From the NCBI RefSeq assembly GCF_026013965.1, contig NZ_CP110341.1, positions 2,356,001 through 2,420,000 on the forward strand: DNA of 64,000 bases. Direction: 5' to 3'. Origin of the DNA: Brevibacterium sp. JSBI002. Its GTDB lineage: Bacteria > Actinomycetota > Actinomycetes > Actinomycetales > Brevibacteriaceae. The translations under genes and the position numbers were made by a program. The notes under the pieces were generated by a model, which did no database searches, had not been told where the DNA came from, and worked only from the letters and a program-made list of their open reading frames with translations. Below are positions 24,935-34,997 of this stretch, piece after piece; position 1 is the stretch's first letter; every line of letters starts with the position of its first letter.

Positions 24935-27097
24935 TCACTCCCAGAGTCCGGTGCCGCAGAGAGAACGCACCTCGTGGACACGTTCGTCGACGACCGGCTC
25001 CAGAGTCGAGGCACGAGCGCCCTGGTCGACGGCGTGGCGGATGCCAGCAGCCAGCACACTGAGGTTGGCGGCCATGGCCCTTGCTTGGTCGCAGAGGTCG
25101 AGCAGTCGTTCGTTGTCGATCGACGTCCCGGAGGTGATTGTCTCGACGACGGCACGATCGAATTCCTCGGCACCGTCGATCGGGGCCAAGGGAGCGTCCT
25201 CCGTTGCGGCTCCGGACAGATCGATGGGGAGCAGGAGGTTCTCGCTCGATCCGAGCGGGCCGATGTCGATGCCGACAGCGTGAGCGTGAAGGATCGCGAC
25301 GATGATGGCGGGGTCGGCCGCCTCGGCGAGTCTTCGTTCGTCCAACGTCAGGGTTTCAACGGTCTCGACCCAGTCGGGCCCGGACAGATACTGCCCGGTG
25401 CGAGTATCGACGCCGCGATCGATTCCCCAGCCGCCGAGTCCAGCCACTGGTGGCAGGGTGTCGATGGGCAGCGTCCAATCGGTCTGCGTCCTCAGAGTGT
25501 CGCGGATGACGGTCCGCAGTTCGACCATGCGAGCAGTCTCGCTGCGGTCGATGTTCTCGAGCAGCACCGGGGCTGCCGGGATGATGGCGAAGGCGCCCAT
25601 CTCAGCCGCGGGGGCGGATCGTCGCATGCCGAGGTTCGTTGCACCGGCGGCACCCTGTCCGGGGCTCGGTGCGCCGCAGCTGTCGGCCTGTGCCCGGTCG
25701 TAGGCGTCACCGGCTCGGGACGGGCGTACGGAGAATCCGGAGTCGGCGAGGAGGAAGTAGGGCTTCGCCTCGGTGACGGTGGCAGTGACGAAATCACCGG
25801 GCCGCGGCATCTGAGCGCCTTCGGGGATTCCGACGTGGACGAGGCGGTTGTCGGCGGCGCGACCGCTCAGTCGTGGGGAATCGTCATGGGGCAGCTTGGT
25901 CACGAGCACCTCGACCTCACGGCCGATCTGGGCTTTGTTCTCGTCCCAGGCGATCTCGTCCTGGAGCGCGGTGAGGCGTTCGAACCGCTCCTGCACGACA
26001 TCCTTCGGCACCTGGTTGTCCATCGTGGCCGCCGGTGTGCCGGGGCGGATGGAGTATTGGAAGGTGAAGGCCTGCGAGAAGCGGGCACGCCGAACGATGT
26101 CCATCGTGCCTTGGAAGTCCTCTTCAGTCTCTCCGGGGAAGCCGACGATGATGTCGGTGGTGATGGCAGCGTGCGGGATGCGTTCGCGCACGGAATCGAG
26201 GATGTTCATGAACCGCTTGGTCCGGTAGGAGCGGCGCATTGATTTGAGAATCGTGTCCGAACCGGATTGCAGCGGCATGTGCAGCTGCGGCATGACTGTC
26301 GGGGTCTCTGCCATTGCGTCGATGACGTCGTCGGAGAAGGCGGCTGGGTGCGGGCTGGTGAAGCGGACCCGTTCTATTCCGTCGACGTTGCCGACGGCGC
26401 GGAGCAGTTTTGCGAATGCGCCTTTGTCGCGGAATTCGGCGCCGTAGGAGTTGACGTTCTGGCCGAGCAGGGTGACCTCGACGACTCCGTCGGCGACGAG
26501 GGCTTCGACCTCGGCGAGGATATCGCCGGGGCGGCGGTCCTTCTCTTTGCCGCGCAGGCTGGGCACGATGCAGAAGGTGCACGTGTTGTTGCAACCGACC
26601 GAGATCGACACCCATCCGGAGTGCTGGGATTCGCGGCGGCTGGGCAGGGTGGAGGGGAAGACGTCGAGGCTTTCGAGGATCTCGACCTGGGCTTCCTCGT
26701 TGTGGCGGGCGCGTTCGAGCAGCGCCGGCAGGGACCCCATGTTGTGGGTGCCGAAGACCACGTCGACCCAGGGGGCCTTCTTCACGATGGTGTCGCGGTC
26801 CTTCTGTGCCATGCATCCGCCGACGGCGATCTGGAGGCCGGGGTGGTTCTCTTTGACCTTCGCGAGCTGGCCGAGGTTGCCGTAGAGGCGGTTGTCCGCG
26901 TTTTCGCGGACGGCGCAGGTATTGAATACGACGACGTCGGCCTGGTCGTCGGTGTTCGCCTGAACGTAGCCGGCATCGTCGAGCAGTCCGGACAGACGCT
27001 CGGAGTCGTGCACGTTCATCTGGCATCCGTAGGTCTTGACCTCGTAGCTGCGAGGGGTGGTTCCGGATGTCGTCGGGGATTCAATCAGTTCAGTCAT
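24935..27097 (-). CDS. miaB: MiaB methylthiotransferase fused to an extra C-terminal domain
   Basis: Residues 1-495 are a complete MiaB: UPF0004 cysteines Cys25 (KTYGC), Cys61 ([10 protein letters not shown]) and Cys95 (GGCMAQKD), the radical-SAM triad Cys169, Cys173 and Cys176 (CNNTCTFC), and a TRAM domain ending near residue 465. It converts i6A37 to ms2i6A37 in tRNA. Residues about 500-720 (starting [17 protein letters not shown]) are additional; they resemble a separate actinobacterial protein, annotated as class III extradiol-dioxygenase-like, commonly encoded between miaB and miaA. There is no stop or good ribosome site at the junction, so the two appear fused here. The function of the extra domain is unknown. 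Confidence 0.93.
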   Translation of the reverse strand: MTELIESPTTSGTTPRSYEVKTYGCQMNVHDSERLSGLLDDAGYVQANTDDQADVVVFNTCAVRENADNRLYGNLGQLAKVKENHPGLQIAVGGCMAQKDRDTIVKKAPWVDVVFGTHNMGSLPALLERARHNEEAQVEILESLDVFPSTLPSRRESQHSGWVSISVGCNNTCTFCIVPSLRGKEKDRRPGDILAEVEALVADGVVEVTLLGQNVNSYGAEFRDKGAFAKLLRAVGNVDGIERVRFTSPHPAAFSDDVIDAMAETPTVMPQLHMPLQSGSDTILKSMRRSYRTKRFMNILDSVRERIPHAAITTDIIVGFPGETEEDFQGTMDIVRRARFSQAFTFQYSIRPGTPAATMDNQVPKDVVQERFERLTALQDEIAWDENKAQIGREVEVLVTKLPHDDSPRLSGRAADNRLVHVGIPEGAQMPRPGDFVTATVTEAKPYFLLADSGFSVRPSRAGDAYDRAQADSCGAPSPGQGAAGATNLGMRRSAPAAEMGAFAIIPAAPVLLENIDRSETARMVELRTVIRDTLRTQTDWTLPIDTLPPVAGLGGWGIDRGVDTRTGQYLSGPDWVETVETLTLDERRLAEAADPAIIVAILHAHAVGIDIGPLGSSENLLLPIDLSGAATEDAPLAPIDGAEEFDRAVVETITSGTSIDNERLLDLCDQARAMAANLSVLAAGIRHAVDQGARASTLEPVVDERVHEVRSLCGTGLWE

Positions 27098-27132
27098 GGC
27101 GCACCCATTCTAGCCGTTCCCCATGTGCCGTT

Positions 27133-28086
27133 TCAGTCTTCTGCGAGCACTTCCCGTGTGACCTTGATGCAGATCGCCGAGGGGAAGCCGCGGCGGGCGA
27201 GCATGCCGAGGATTCGGCGCTCTCGCACGGCATACTCGAGACGCCAAGTGGAGGCGGCTTTCTTCTCGGCGACTTCGCGGGCGAGCTCTTCCTCACCGTC
27301 GATCTCGGCCACGGCGTCGGAGGCGAGTTCGGGGCTGATGCCCTTCTTGCTCAGTTCGCGTTTCAGCACGGACCGGGAGAGTTTCCGGTTCTCGCGCTGT
27401 GCCCGTGCGAAGCGGTGCGCGAATTCCTCGTCGTTGAGCAGACGCGAATTCTGCAGCTTCTCGATGAGGACATCGATCGCTTCGGGCATGAGGTCGCGTT
27501 TGAGGAGTTTCTTGCGCAGTTCGTCGCTGGAGTGGTCGCGCATGGCGAGCATGTTCATCGCCGTCTTCTTCGCCTGCGCGTAGTCCGCGTCGAAGTCGGG
27601 GGCGTCGTCTTCGTCGTCGAAGCTCAGCCCGGGACCGGCAGCGAAGTCAGGCGCGGCGTTGCCATCGCTCGCCAGGGAATCTGGACCATCATTCTCGGCT
27701 GCAAGGAAGTCAGGGGCGTCGATGAAATCCGGAGTCGAGTCGGTACCGCCTTCGACCCACCCGTTGTCCGGTTCCTTCTGCTGTCGCTTCCACCCGCTGG
27801 AGTTCTTCTTCCGCTTCGGCCCAGAGCTCTTTCGTTTGGCAGTTCGACCATTGCCACCGGTGACATCGTCGTCGAGTCCGGAGAGGCCTGCGAAGAACCC
27901 GGCTTCTCCTTCGGCATGACGTTGGTCGATCTCCGAGATCGCACTGCGCAGCTGCGAAAGCGTCTCGGTCTGAGACGAGTCGGTCCGACCCGAGTCCCCC
28001 GCGCCGACCGTGTCGGTCGATGCGGCGGGCTCGCGGCCTGGGAATTCGTCGTCGGTCGACGAAGCGTCAGGAGACTTCGACGTCAT
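27133..28086 (-). CDS. recX: Regulatory protein RecX with a long acidic N-terminal extension
   Basis: The RecX three-helix repeats occupy about residues 165-317 ([59 protein letters not shown]). RecX binds RecA filaments and restrains recombination. The first 165 residues are low-complexity, rich in Asp, Ser and Gly, with a lysine patch ([11 protein letters not shown]) and repeated DF motifs ([27 protein letters not shown]). The ATG at 28086 overlaps the recA stop by 20 bases, which supports the long start, although an internal start near residue 160 cannot be excluded. Co-transcription with recA is usual. Confidence 0.88.
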   Translation of the reverse strand: MTSKSPDASSTDDEFPGREPAASTDTVGAGDSGRTDSSQTETLSQLRSAISEIDQRHAEGEAGFFAGLSGLDDDVTGGNGRTAKRKSSGPKRKKNSSGWKRQQKEPDNGWVEGGTDSTPDFIDAPDFLAAENDGPDSLASDGNAAPDFAAGPGLSFDDEDDAPDFDADYAQAKKTAMNMLAMRDHSSDELRKKLLKRDLMPEAIDVLIEKLQNSRLLNDEEFAHRFARAQRENRKLSRSVLKRELSKKGISPELASDAVAEIDGEEELAREVAEKKAASTWRLEYAVRERRILGMLARRGFPSAICIKVTREVLAED

Positions 28087-29158
28087 CCGTCTGTGCTTCT
28101 CCGGCCGCCTCGGCGCCTTCCTCGGGTTCGTCGACCTGGATCAGGCCGAGCTTGTGCTTGATCTTCAGCTCGATCTCTTCGGCCAGGCCCGGGTTGTCGC
28201 GGAGGAAGTTGCGGACGTTTTCCTTGCCCTGACCCAGCTGATCGCCGTCGTAGGTGAACCAGGATCCGGACTTGCGTATGATGCCGTTGTCGACGCCCAT
28301 ATCGATGAGGCTGCCTTCGCGGGAGATGCCGTGGCCGTAGAGGATGTCGAACTCGGCCTGCTTGAACGGCGGAGCGACCTTATTCTTCACGATCTTCGCA
28401 CGGGTCCGGTTGCCGACCGCGTCCTGACCTTCCTTGAGGGTCTCGATGCGGCGGACGTCGATGCGCACGGAGGCGTAGAACTTCAGTGCCTTACCGCCCG
28501 AGGTGGTCTCCGGCGAACCGAAGAAGACGCCGACCTTCTCACGCAGCTGGTTGATGAAGATCGCGGTGGTCTTCGACTGGGCCAGGGCACCGGTGATCTT
28601 ACGCAGTGCCTGCGACATCAGGCGAGCCTGCAGGCCGACGTGGCTGTCGCCCATCTCGCCTTCGATTTCGGCCTTGGGCACGAGGGCGGCGACAGAGTCG
28701 ATGACGATGATGTCGAGGGCACCGGAGCGGATGAGCATATCGGCGATCTCCAGTGCCTGCTCACCGGTGTCCGGCTGGGAGACGAGGAGCTGATCGGTGT
28801 CGACTCCGAGCTTCTTCGCGTACTCGGGGTCCAGAGCGTGCTCGGCATCGATGAACCCGGCGATTCCGCCGGCCTTCTGTGCGTTCGCCACGGCGTGGAG
28901 AGCCACCGTCGTCTTACCGGAGGATTCCGGACCGTAGATCTCGACGACGCGACCGCGCGGCAGACCGCCGATGCCCAGAGCGATGTCGAGTGCGACCGAA
29001 CCGGTCGGGATGGAGGCGATGGGCTCACGCACACCGTCGCCGAGGCGCATGATCGCGCCCTTGCCGTAATTGCGATCGATCTGGCCCATTGCGGCTTCGA
29101 GTGCCTTCGACTTGTCTCCGCCGGTGGGAACCTGGAGGTTCTTGGGTGTACGTGCCAT
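28067..29158 (-). CDS. recA: Recombinase RecA
   Basis: The 363-residue protein polymerises on single-stranded DNA, drives strand exchange and triggers LexA self-cleavage. Walker [17 protein letters not shown], the [19 protein letters not shown]alker B/loop 1 region, and [21 protein letters not shown] (loop 2 region) are all intact. The C-terminal tail is acidic ([14 protein letters not shown]). No intein is present. AGGAGA precedes the ATG at 29158. A perfect SOS box lies about 145 bases upstream. recX overlaps its 3' end. Confidence 0.98.
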   Translation of the reverse strand: MARTPKNLQVPTGGDKSKALEAAMGQIDRNYGKGAIMRLGDGVREPIASIPTGSVALDIALGIGGLPRGRVVEIYGPESSGKTTVALHAVANAQKAGGIAGFIDAEHALDPEYAKKLGVDTDQLLVSQPDTGEQALEIADMLIRSGALDIIVIDSVAALVPKAEIEGEMGDSHVGLQARLMSQALRKITGALAQSKTTAIFINQLREKVGVFFGSPETTSGGKALKFYASVRIDVRRIETLKEGQDAVGNRTRAKIVKNKVAPPFKQAEFDILYGHGISREGSLIDMGVDNGIIRKSGSWFTYDGDQLGQGKENVRNFLRDNPGLAEEIELKIKHKLGLIQVDEPEEGAEAAGEAQTDDVEVS

Positions 29159-29302
29159 GACGTCTCCTCTTCGTTGCTTTTCCGTTGAGACCAAGGCTAG
29201 AAGATGGCACTGACATAACGACAGAGGAAGCGATCCCCCCGTGGATAACCAGCCACTCATGGTCACAGGTCCCGTGATTCCTCACCAGGATAACCCACAT
29301 GG

Positions 29303-29314
29303 GAACAGGTGTTC
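29303..29314. promoter_or_regulatory. SOS box (LexA operator) of recA
   Basis: GAAC-AGGT-GTTC matches the consensus in both halves and lies 145 bases upstream of the recA ATG, in the gap between recA and the next upstream gene. Confidence 0.85.
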
Positions 29315-29349
29315 TATATATTCGGGTGTGTCGCGTGTCTCCGGGAGAG

Positions 29350-29757
29350 TCAGGCCTGGGCCAGGCCCAACTGCCAGGTGAGGCCGAACCGGTCTCCCAC
29401 CCACCCGAATGGCCCGAATCCGTAGTCGTCGAGCGGCATGAACACAGTTCCGTCTGCGCTCAGTGCGGTGAAGATGCGCTCGAGTTCCGCGGCCGATTCG
29501 CAGTCGACCATGAGTGACACGCCGGGAGTGATGTCCCACTCGTGTGCGACGAAGCTGTCACTGAAGCGCAGTCTCTGTCCGGCGATCTCGATCTCGGACA
29601 TGATGACCGTGCCCTCGGCGCCCGGACCGTCGGGACCATAGCGATTGTCGAGGATCACTCGCCCGTCGGCGAATACCTCGAGGTAGGTCTCCATGGCCTC
29701 GGCGGCGCTCTGTCCTCGACTGGGCTGGAAGGTGACGAACGGGATGGCCTGATTCAT
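29350..29757 (-). CDS. PhnB-like VOC-family protein
   Basis: The 135-residue product belongs to the PhnB/3-demethylubiquinone-9-methyltransferase-like VOC group: AIPFVTFQPSRGQSAAEAME at the start, GTVIMSEIEIAGQRL in the middle, and PLDDYGFGPFGWVGDRFGLT at the end. Such proteins usually dimerise; no enzymatic activity is established for this group, and the methyltransferase name is historic. The gene lies between the DUF3046 gene and recA in the same direction; recA has its own SOS promoter downstream of this gene. Confidence 0.8.
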   Translation of the reverse strand: MNQAIPFVTFQPSRGQSAAEAMETYLEVFADGRVILDNRYGPDGPGAEGTVIMSEIEIAGQRLRFSDSFVAHEWDITPGVSLMVDCESAAELERIFTALSADGTVFMPLDDYGFGPFGWVGDRFGLTWQLGLAQA

Positions 29758-29878
29758 GCGGTCAGTCTACACTCGGCCAGCCCGGCGCCGACAGAGAAGG
29801 ACCGGCGCTGCTCTGACCAGACAGAGTCACAGACGGTGCGAGGCAGCTGCGATCCAGCAGAACGGCGTCGAACCTCGG

Positions 29879-30106
29879 TCAGAACGGCGTCGCGCGCGGC
29901 TTCTCCTTGCCGAGGCGCCGAGATTCGGGAACGCCCATGGAATCGCAGACGGCGGTCCAGATGTCACGGGGTTCGACTCCGGCTTCGAACGCCTGGGCTG
30001 CTGTCCGCGAACCCAACGAGCTCAAAGTAAGATCGGTGTGCAGAGAGGCCGCGCGGGCCTCACCGAACTCCTCGTTCATGAGGGTCCAGTAGAGCGTGTG
30101 CCGCAT
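29879..30106 (-). CDS. DUF3046 domain protein
   Basis: The 75-residue protein fits DUF3046 over its full length: [19 protein letters not shown], then LSSLGSRTAAQAFEAGVEP and DIWTAVCDSMGVPESRR. It is found beside recA and clgR throughout actinobacteria. No role is known. Its ATG shares one base with the clgR stop (TGATG), so the two are translated as a coupled pair. Confidence 0.85.
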   Translation of the reverse strand: MRHTLYWTLMNEEFGEARAASLHTDLTLSSLGSRTAAQAFEAGVEPRDIWTAVCDSMGVPESRRLGKEKPRATPF

Positions 30107-30435
30107 CAGGGCTTAGCAGCCAGCCGCGGAGCAGAGTATCCCTCGGGGTGACCGAGGATCTTGTCCGAGAGCTCCTGCGGAATGGTGTCGGGGATCTGCA
30201 CGCCTTCTTCGAGAGCGAAGCGATCGGACACAGACGACAGCAGTGCCGACAGCGGCAGGTCGAGTGCTTCGCAGATCGCCGACAGCAGCTCCGAGGAGGC
30301 TTCCTTCTGTCCGCGCTCGATTTCGCTGAGGTAGCCGAGCGAAACGCTGGCCCCGGTCGAGACATCGCGAAGGGTGCGTCCTTGACGACGGCGGGCGGAA
30401 CGAAGTGCGTCGCCGATTTCGACTCTCAGTAACAT
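30106..30435 (-). CDS. clgR: XRE-family transcriptional regulator ClgR
   Basis: The 109-residue protein carries a Cro/C1 helix-turn-helix at about residues 5-62 ([35 protein letters not shown]) that is nearly diagnostic for ClgR, followed by [15 protein letters not shown]. In Corynebacterium, Streptomyces and Mycobacterium ClgR activates clp protease genes and other proteostasis genes and is itself degraded by Clp. The C-terminal SAPRLAAKP end is compatible with a Clp-recognised tail (hydrophobic, Ala-rich) but this is inference. It is followed without gap by the DUF3046 gene and preceded by cinA across 177 bases. Confidence 0.9.
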   Translation of the reverse strand: MLLRVEIGDALRSARRRQGRTLRDVSTGASVSLGYLSEIERGQKEASSELLSAICEALDLPLSALLSSVSDRFALEEGVQIPDTIPQELSDKILGHPEGYSAPRLAAKP

Positions 30436-30612
30436 AACGCGGCCCTCCCTTTGTCAGCGCGTCCCGTCAATGTAGTTCCAATAACTTTACAACCTGGCCG
30501 TGACACAGCACCAACCTGGTGCCCCGAGCGGATGGTATTGCCAGTCCATTCGAAGACTTTGGAGAATTTTCGTCCGATGGTCATCACCCGGTCAACCCCA
30601 CAGCAGACGAAC

Positions 30613-31155
30613 TTATTCCGTGGCGTCCTCGCCAGCATTCGACGCCTGCCCGACCTCGGGCCCGAAGGCGAGTTCGCCGACGAACTCGTCGAGGTTGACG
30701 GCCATCGCCTGCACCGTCTGGCTGCGGATCGAATCGCGGTCGCCGGTGAAATCGTGTTCGAAGACCTTCGCTTTCCCGCCGAAGGCAATCGCCGTGTAGA
30801 CGAGTCCGACGGGCTTGTCGTCCTGCGGGTCGGGGCCGGCGACTCCGGTGCAGGAGATTCCGATATCGGCGACGCACTGCACGGCCGTGCCGACGGCCAT
30901 CTGCGCGGCGACGACCGGGTCGATCGGCCCGGTCTCCTCTAAGTGGTCGGCATCGACTCCGGCCAGGCTCGCTTTGAGGTCGGTGGCGTAGGTGACCAGT
31001 CCGCCGCGCACCACAGCCGAGGCGCCCGGCACATCGACGAGCGAGGCGACGAAGCGTCCCCCGGTCAGCGATTCCGCCGACGCCAGCGAGATCCCCAGCT
31101 GAGAACAGGTGGAGATGATGCGACGCGCGGTCGCCATAAGCTCCGTCTCAGCCAC
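30613..31155 (-). CDS. CinA C-terminal-domain protein (nicotinamide-nucleotide amidohydrolase family)
   Basis: The 180-residue product is a stand-alone CinA C-terminal domain (PncC type): LGISLASAESLTGGRFVASL, GGLVTYATDLKASL and ISCTGVAGPDPQDDKPVGLV. This domain can deamidate nicotinamide mononucleotide. The N-terminal competence-related MoCF domain of full-length CinA is absent, as usual in actinobacteria. The GTG at 31155 overlaps the end of pgsA by 8 bases; ATG at 31137 is an alternative start. Its downstream neighbour is clgR. Confidence 0.88.
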   Translation of the reverse strand: MAETELMATARRIISTCSQLGISLASAESLTGGRFVASLVDVPGASAVVRGGLVTYATDLKASLAGVDADHLEETGPIDPVVAAQMAVGTAVQCVADIGISCTGVAGPDPQDDKPVGLVYTAIAFGGKAKVFEHDFTGDRDSIRSQTVQAMAVNLDEFVGELAFGPEVGQASNAGEDATE

Positions 31156-31816
31156 GCTGCGCGTCCCCTCCGGTCTGCGTGCTCCCGTCGCTCTTCGCAT
31201 CCTTGTACAGCTTGGCCGCCTGCACGCAGTAGTCGACGCCGGTGACGATGGTGAAGACGATGGCCGCGGTCATGATGATCCAGGCGACGACGAGCAGGAT
31301 GAAGTAGACGACAGAGGGCACTACGTCCGAGAGCGGGAAGACCAGCAGGAACAGTCCGATCGCAGCGGTCTGCAGCACGGTCTTGATTTTGCCTCCGCGT
31401 GAAGCGGGCATGACTGCGATGCGGATCATGAAGAACCGCAGCACGGTGATGCCGAATTCGCGGACGAGGATGATCACGGGCACCCACCACGGCAGTTCGA
31501 CGATGATCGCCAGACCGATGAGTGCGGCCGCCATGAGCGACTTGTCGGCGATGGGGTCGGCGATCTTGCCGAAGTTCGTGATGAGGTTGTTCCGCCTGGC
31601 CAGATAGCCGTCGACGAAGTCGGTGAACATGGCCAGCAGGAACACGATGAGCGCCCACCAGCGCAGGGTCACATCGTTGCCGCTGTCTGCCAGCAGAAGC
31701 ACGAGGAACAGAGGCACCATGAGGATGCGCAGCACCGTGAGTGCGTTCGGAATGTTCCACGGACTCGGTTCTGCGGAGGGCTGCTGAGAGGCTCCGGCCT
31801 CGACTCGATCGTTCAC
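31148..31816 (-). CDS. pgsA: CDP-diacylglycerol-glycerol-3-phosphate 3-phosphatidyltransferase
   Basis: The 222-residue membrane enzyme makes phosphatidylglycerol phosphate. The CDP-alcohol phosphotransferase signature DxxDGxxARx8GxxxDxxxD is present in full (DFVDGYLARRNNL, then GKIADPIADK, about residues 66-91). PNALTVLRILMVPLFLVLLL begins the first of about five membrane helices. The gene lies between cinA and ftsK, the conserved actinobacterial order. A strong hairpin separates it from ftsK, so it probably has a separate promoter. Confidence 0.94.
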   Translation of the reverse strand: MNDRVEAGASQQPSAEPSPWNIPNALTVLRILMVPLFLVLLLADSGNDVTLRWWALIVFLLAMFTDFVDGYLARRNNLITNFGKIADPIADKSLMAAALIGLAIIVELPWWVPVIILVREFGITVLRFFMIRIAVMPASRGGKIKTVLQTAAIGLFLLVFPLSDVVPSVVYFILLVVAWIIMTAAIVFTIVTGVDYCVQAAKLYKDAKSDGSTQTGGDAQRG

Positions 31817-31877
31817 GCATCCAGCCTATCGGAGTGAGCTGAGCAGATCATTCCAACCATGGGAATGACGACCATAA

Positions 31878-31921
31878 TCGCCGAGGCGGCGCACCGTCGG
31901 TACGGTGCGCCGCCTCGGCGA
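31878..31921 (-). terminator. Hairpin terminator after ftsK
   Basis: A perfect 20-bp stem (31878-31897 with 31902-31921) with a 4-base CGGT loop lies 20 bases after the ftsK stop. Its base contains the over-represented word CGCCGAGGCGG. The following T-tract is short. Confidence 0.8.
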
Positions 31922-31941
31922 GGGGTGGGGTTCGGATGGGA

Positions 31942-34863
31942 TCAGCGGCCGGTGAGCTGCCAGGCGTCCTCTCCGCTGGCCTCGACGACCTCGAGCCCGG
32001 TCTCCGGGTCGACGTCGCCGACGGTAAGGTCGCCGGCATGGCCGACGCCGTTCGCGTAGCGGTCGGACGATGCCGAGCTGTACGCCGACGCCGAGCCGTG
32101 GGATGTCTCGCCGTAGTCGTCGTCGAACTCCTCGTCATAGTCCCCGGCTGCCGAGGCGTGCCCGGATCCGGTCTGTTCGGACTGGCCGTGGCCTCCGTCG
32201 GTCGGGACGTCGGCAGAGGCGCCGCCGGAATCCTCGGGCGGGGTCTCGCCCTTGATGATGGCCAGGGTGCCCGGCAGATCGTCGGGGCGCACGAGCACGT
32301 CGCGGGCCTTCGATCCCTCGGAGGGCCCGACGATTCCGCGGGACTCCATGAGGTCCATGAGGCGACCGGCTTTGGCGAAGCCGACGCGCAGCTTGCGCTG
32401 CAGCATCGAGGTCGAGCCGAACTGCGTGGTGACGACCTGCTCGATCGCCTGGAGCAGCAGTTCGAGGTCGTCTCCGATGTCCTCGTCGATCTGCTTCTTC
32501 GGCGCTTCGACGGCCACGTCTTCGCGGTAGTTCGGGGTGAGCTGGCTCTTGACGTGTTCGACGACCTTCTCGATCTCGGACTCGTTGACCCAGGCGCCCT
32601 GGACACGCATCGGCTTGGCCGCGCCCATCGGTAGGAACAGGGCGTCGCCCTGACCGATGAGCTTCTCTGCGCCGGGCTGGTCGAGCACGACTCGGGAGTC
32701 GGCAAGCGACGAGGTCGCGAATGCAAGGCGGGAGGGCACGTTGGCCTTGATGAGACCGGTGACGACGTCGACGCTGGGTCGCTGGGTGGCGAGCACAAGG
32801 TGGATGCCGGCGGCACGGGCCAGCTGTGTGATGCGCTGGATCGAGGCTTCGACGTCGCGCGGGGCGACCATCATGAGGTCGGCGAGCTCGTCGACGACGA
32901 CCAGCAGGTACGGGTAGGGCTGGAGGACGCGTTCGGATCCGGCGGGCGGCTGGATGCGGCCCTCACGGACGGCCTTGTTGAACTCCTTGACGTGCTTGAA
33001 CCCGTAGTTCGCGAGGTCGTCGTAGCGGGCGTCCATTTCGCGCACGACCCATTCGAGCGCCTCGGCGGCCTTCTTCGGGTTCGTGATGATCGGGGTGATC
33101 AGGTGCGGGATGCCTTCGTAGATCGTGAGCTCGACGCGTTTGGGGTCGACGAGGATCATGCGCACCTCGTCGGGGGTCGCGCGCATCATGATCGAGGTGA
33201 TCATGGAGTTCACGAAGCTCGACTTACCGGCACCGGTGGCACCGGCGACGAGGAGGTGGGGCATCTTCGAGAGGTCGGCGACGACGAATCCGCCTTCGAC
33301 GTCCTTGCCCACGCCCATGACCATGGGGTGGTCGGTCTTGCGGGCGGCCTTCGAGCGCAGCACATCACCGAGCGCCACGTTCTCGCGGTCGGTGTTCGGG
33401 ATCTCGATGCCGATGGCCTTCTTGCCGGGTATCGGCGAGAGGATGCGGACATCAGCACTGGCCACGGCGTAGGCGATGTTCTTCGACAGGGCCGTGACCT
33501 TCTCGACCTTCGTGCCGGCGCCGAGCTCCACCTCGTAGCGGGTGACCGTCGGTCCGCGGGAGAAGCCGGTGACCTCGGCGTCGATCTTGAACTGCTCGAG
33601 CACATCGCGCAGGGCTTCGACGACGCGGTCGTTGGCCTCGGAGCGCTCCTTCGCGGGAGGTCCCGGCTGGAGGTTGTCGGAGGCGGGCAGGGTGTAGGTG
33701 ACGTCGCCGGCCAGGGTGAGCTGCTCGACGCGTTCGGGCAGCTGCTCCGTGGGTGGAGGTGCGGGTGCGTTCGTGATCGGCACCGGCGCCGAGGCGGCAG
33801 CGGGCTCGGACTTCTTCGCCTGGTTCGCGGCGTCGTCGTCCATCCCGATGGTCTTCTTCAGCTCGGCCATCTCACGTTCGGCCTTGGTGGGGCGGCGCTG
33901 GCCGGGCTTGAGCTTGGGCTCCGGGCTGGTTTCGATGCGCGTGGTGTCGGCGTCTTCGTCGCTGACGTCATCCTCGTGGATATAGGCCTTGTCGTAGGCC
34001 TTCGTGGCGGCGTCGTCGTCGGCGGATTCGGCGTCGAGATCCGGGATCTCGGTCTTCTTCTTCCGGCTGCGGCGCTTGGCGCCCATCACGGGTTTGAGGT
34101 CGGAGGTCCGGCCGTTCTCGGCAACGAGGTCGGACTGTTTGGTCTCGGCCGCCTCGGCGTCGGTTTCGGGTCGAGCACCGCCGGTGAGCCGGTAGTACAG
34201 ATCGGTGAGGCGACGGGGAATCGCGCGCACCGGTGTCGCGGTGACCACGAGCAGGGAGAACAGTCCGAGGAGGACGAGCAGCGGCACCGCCACGTACACG
34301 GTGGTCGCAACGACCAGCGGTGAGGACACGACGAATCCGAGAGCGCCGCCCCCGTTGGCCATGGCTTCGCGGGAGTTCGTGAAGGTCGGGTTGCCGGCGG
34401 CGATATGGGCCAGGCCCGAGGCGGCGAGCAGGCCGAAGATCATTCCGATGAGGATGCGGTTGTTGCCGCGGTTGTCGTCGCCGCGCAGGAACAGGCGGAT
34501 CGCGTAGCAGGTGAAGACCACCGGCAGGGCGAGTGCCACTCGGCCGAAGGTGCCTTCGACGATTCCGCGGACGCCGTCGCTGATCGCGCCGGGGATGTTC
34601 CACCATTCGAAGGCGGCGATGATGATCGAGAGTCCGATGAGGAAGAAGGCTGTGCCGTCCCGCTTTGTGGGTGATTGATCGGTCGGTTCGTCGCTGAGAG
34701 TCTTTCGCGCACGGTTTCCGGCCATGTGGGCCACTCCCCTCCATGCACCGGTGACAACGTTTGTCCCGGGTTCTTCGGTCCCCGCTTGACCGGACCGACC
34801 AGCGTTTTTGCGCGCTGTGCGTTTCCCGGAACCAGAAGCGGGGGAAGTCGTTCTGGTCGCCAT
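31942..34863 (-). CDS. ftsK: DNA translocase FtsK/SpoIIIE
   Basis: The roughly 973-residue protein pumps chromosomal DNA through the division septum and activates dimer resolution. Four N-terminal membrane helices lie at about residues 70-220 (AFFLIGLSIIIAAFEWW and others), followed by an approximately 220-residue acidic/proline linker. The motor has Walker A VAGATGAGKSSFVNSMI, Walker B YLLVVVDELADLMMVAPRDV and RAAGIHLVLATQRPSVDVVT. The DNA-reading gamma domain is ELLLQAIEQVVTTQFG to RGIVGPSEGSKARDVLV. An unusual Gly/Ser/Asp-rich tail of about 90 residues follows. The start is ambiguous between ATGs at 34871 and 34863; the latter begins MATRTTSPAS. Confidence 0.95.
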   Translation of the reverse strand: MATRTTSPASGSGKRTARKNAGRSGQAGTEEPGTNVVTGAWRGVAHMAGNRARKTLSDEPTDQSPTKRDGTAFFLIGLSIIIAAFEWWNIPGAISDGVRGIVEGTFGRVALALPVVFTCYAIRLFLRGDDNRGNNRILIGMIFGLLAASGLAHIAAGNPTFTNSREAMANGGGALGFVVSSPLVVATTVYVAVPLLVLLGLFSLLVVTATPVRAIPRRLTDLYYRLTGGARPETDAEAAETKQSDLVAENGRTSDLKPVMGAKRRSRKKKTEIPDLDAESADDDAATKAYDKAYIHEDDVSDEDADTTRIETSPEPKLKPGQRRPTKAEREMAELKKTIGMDDDAANQAKKSEPAAASAPVPITNAPAPPPTEQLPERVEQLTLAGDVTYTLPASDNLQPGPPAKERSEANDRVVEALRDVLEQFKIDAEVTGFSRGPTVTRYEVELGAGTKVEKVTALSKNIAYAVASADVRILSPIPGKKAIGIEIPNTDRENVALGDVLRSKAARKTDHPMVMGVGKDVEGGFVVADLSKMPHLLVAGATGAGKSSFVNSMITSIMMRATPDEVRMILVDPKRVELTIYEGIPHLITPIITNPKKAAEALEWVVREMDARYDDLANYGFKHVKEFNKAVREGRIQPPAGSERVLQPYPYLLVVVDELADLMMVAPRDVEASIQRITQLARAAGIHLVLATQRPSVDVVTGLIKANVPSRLAFATSSLADSRVVLDQPGAEKLIGQGDALFLPMGAAKPMRVQGAWVNESEIEKVVEHVKSQLTPNYREDVAVEAPKKQIDEDIGDDLELLLQAIEQVVTTQFGSTSMLQRKLRVGFAKAGRLMDLMESRGIVGPSEGSKARDVLVRPDDLPGTLAIIKGETPPEDSGGASADVPTDGGHGQSEQTGSGHASAAGDYDEEFDDDYGETSHGSASAYSSASSDRYANGVGHAGDLTVGDVDPETGLEVVEASGEDAWQLTGR

Positions 34864-34997
34864 GTCTCTCATCTTAGGACGATATTGCGCTCCTGCCCAG
34901 CAAATCCGCAGGTTTCGGCGTGCCACCAGGGGCGATGTTCGGCCCCGCGTGTCACCGCGGCTGCGCTAGCCCGGAACATCCGGTTTCGCGGCCGTGA

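Noticed and set aside
32800..34323. A long plus-strand open frame opposite ftsK
   Set aside because: Antisense shadow; Gly/Val/Asp-rich repetitive composition without homology signs.
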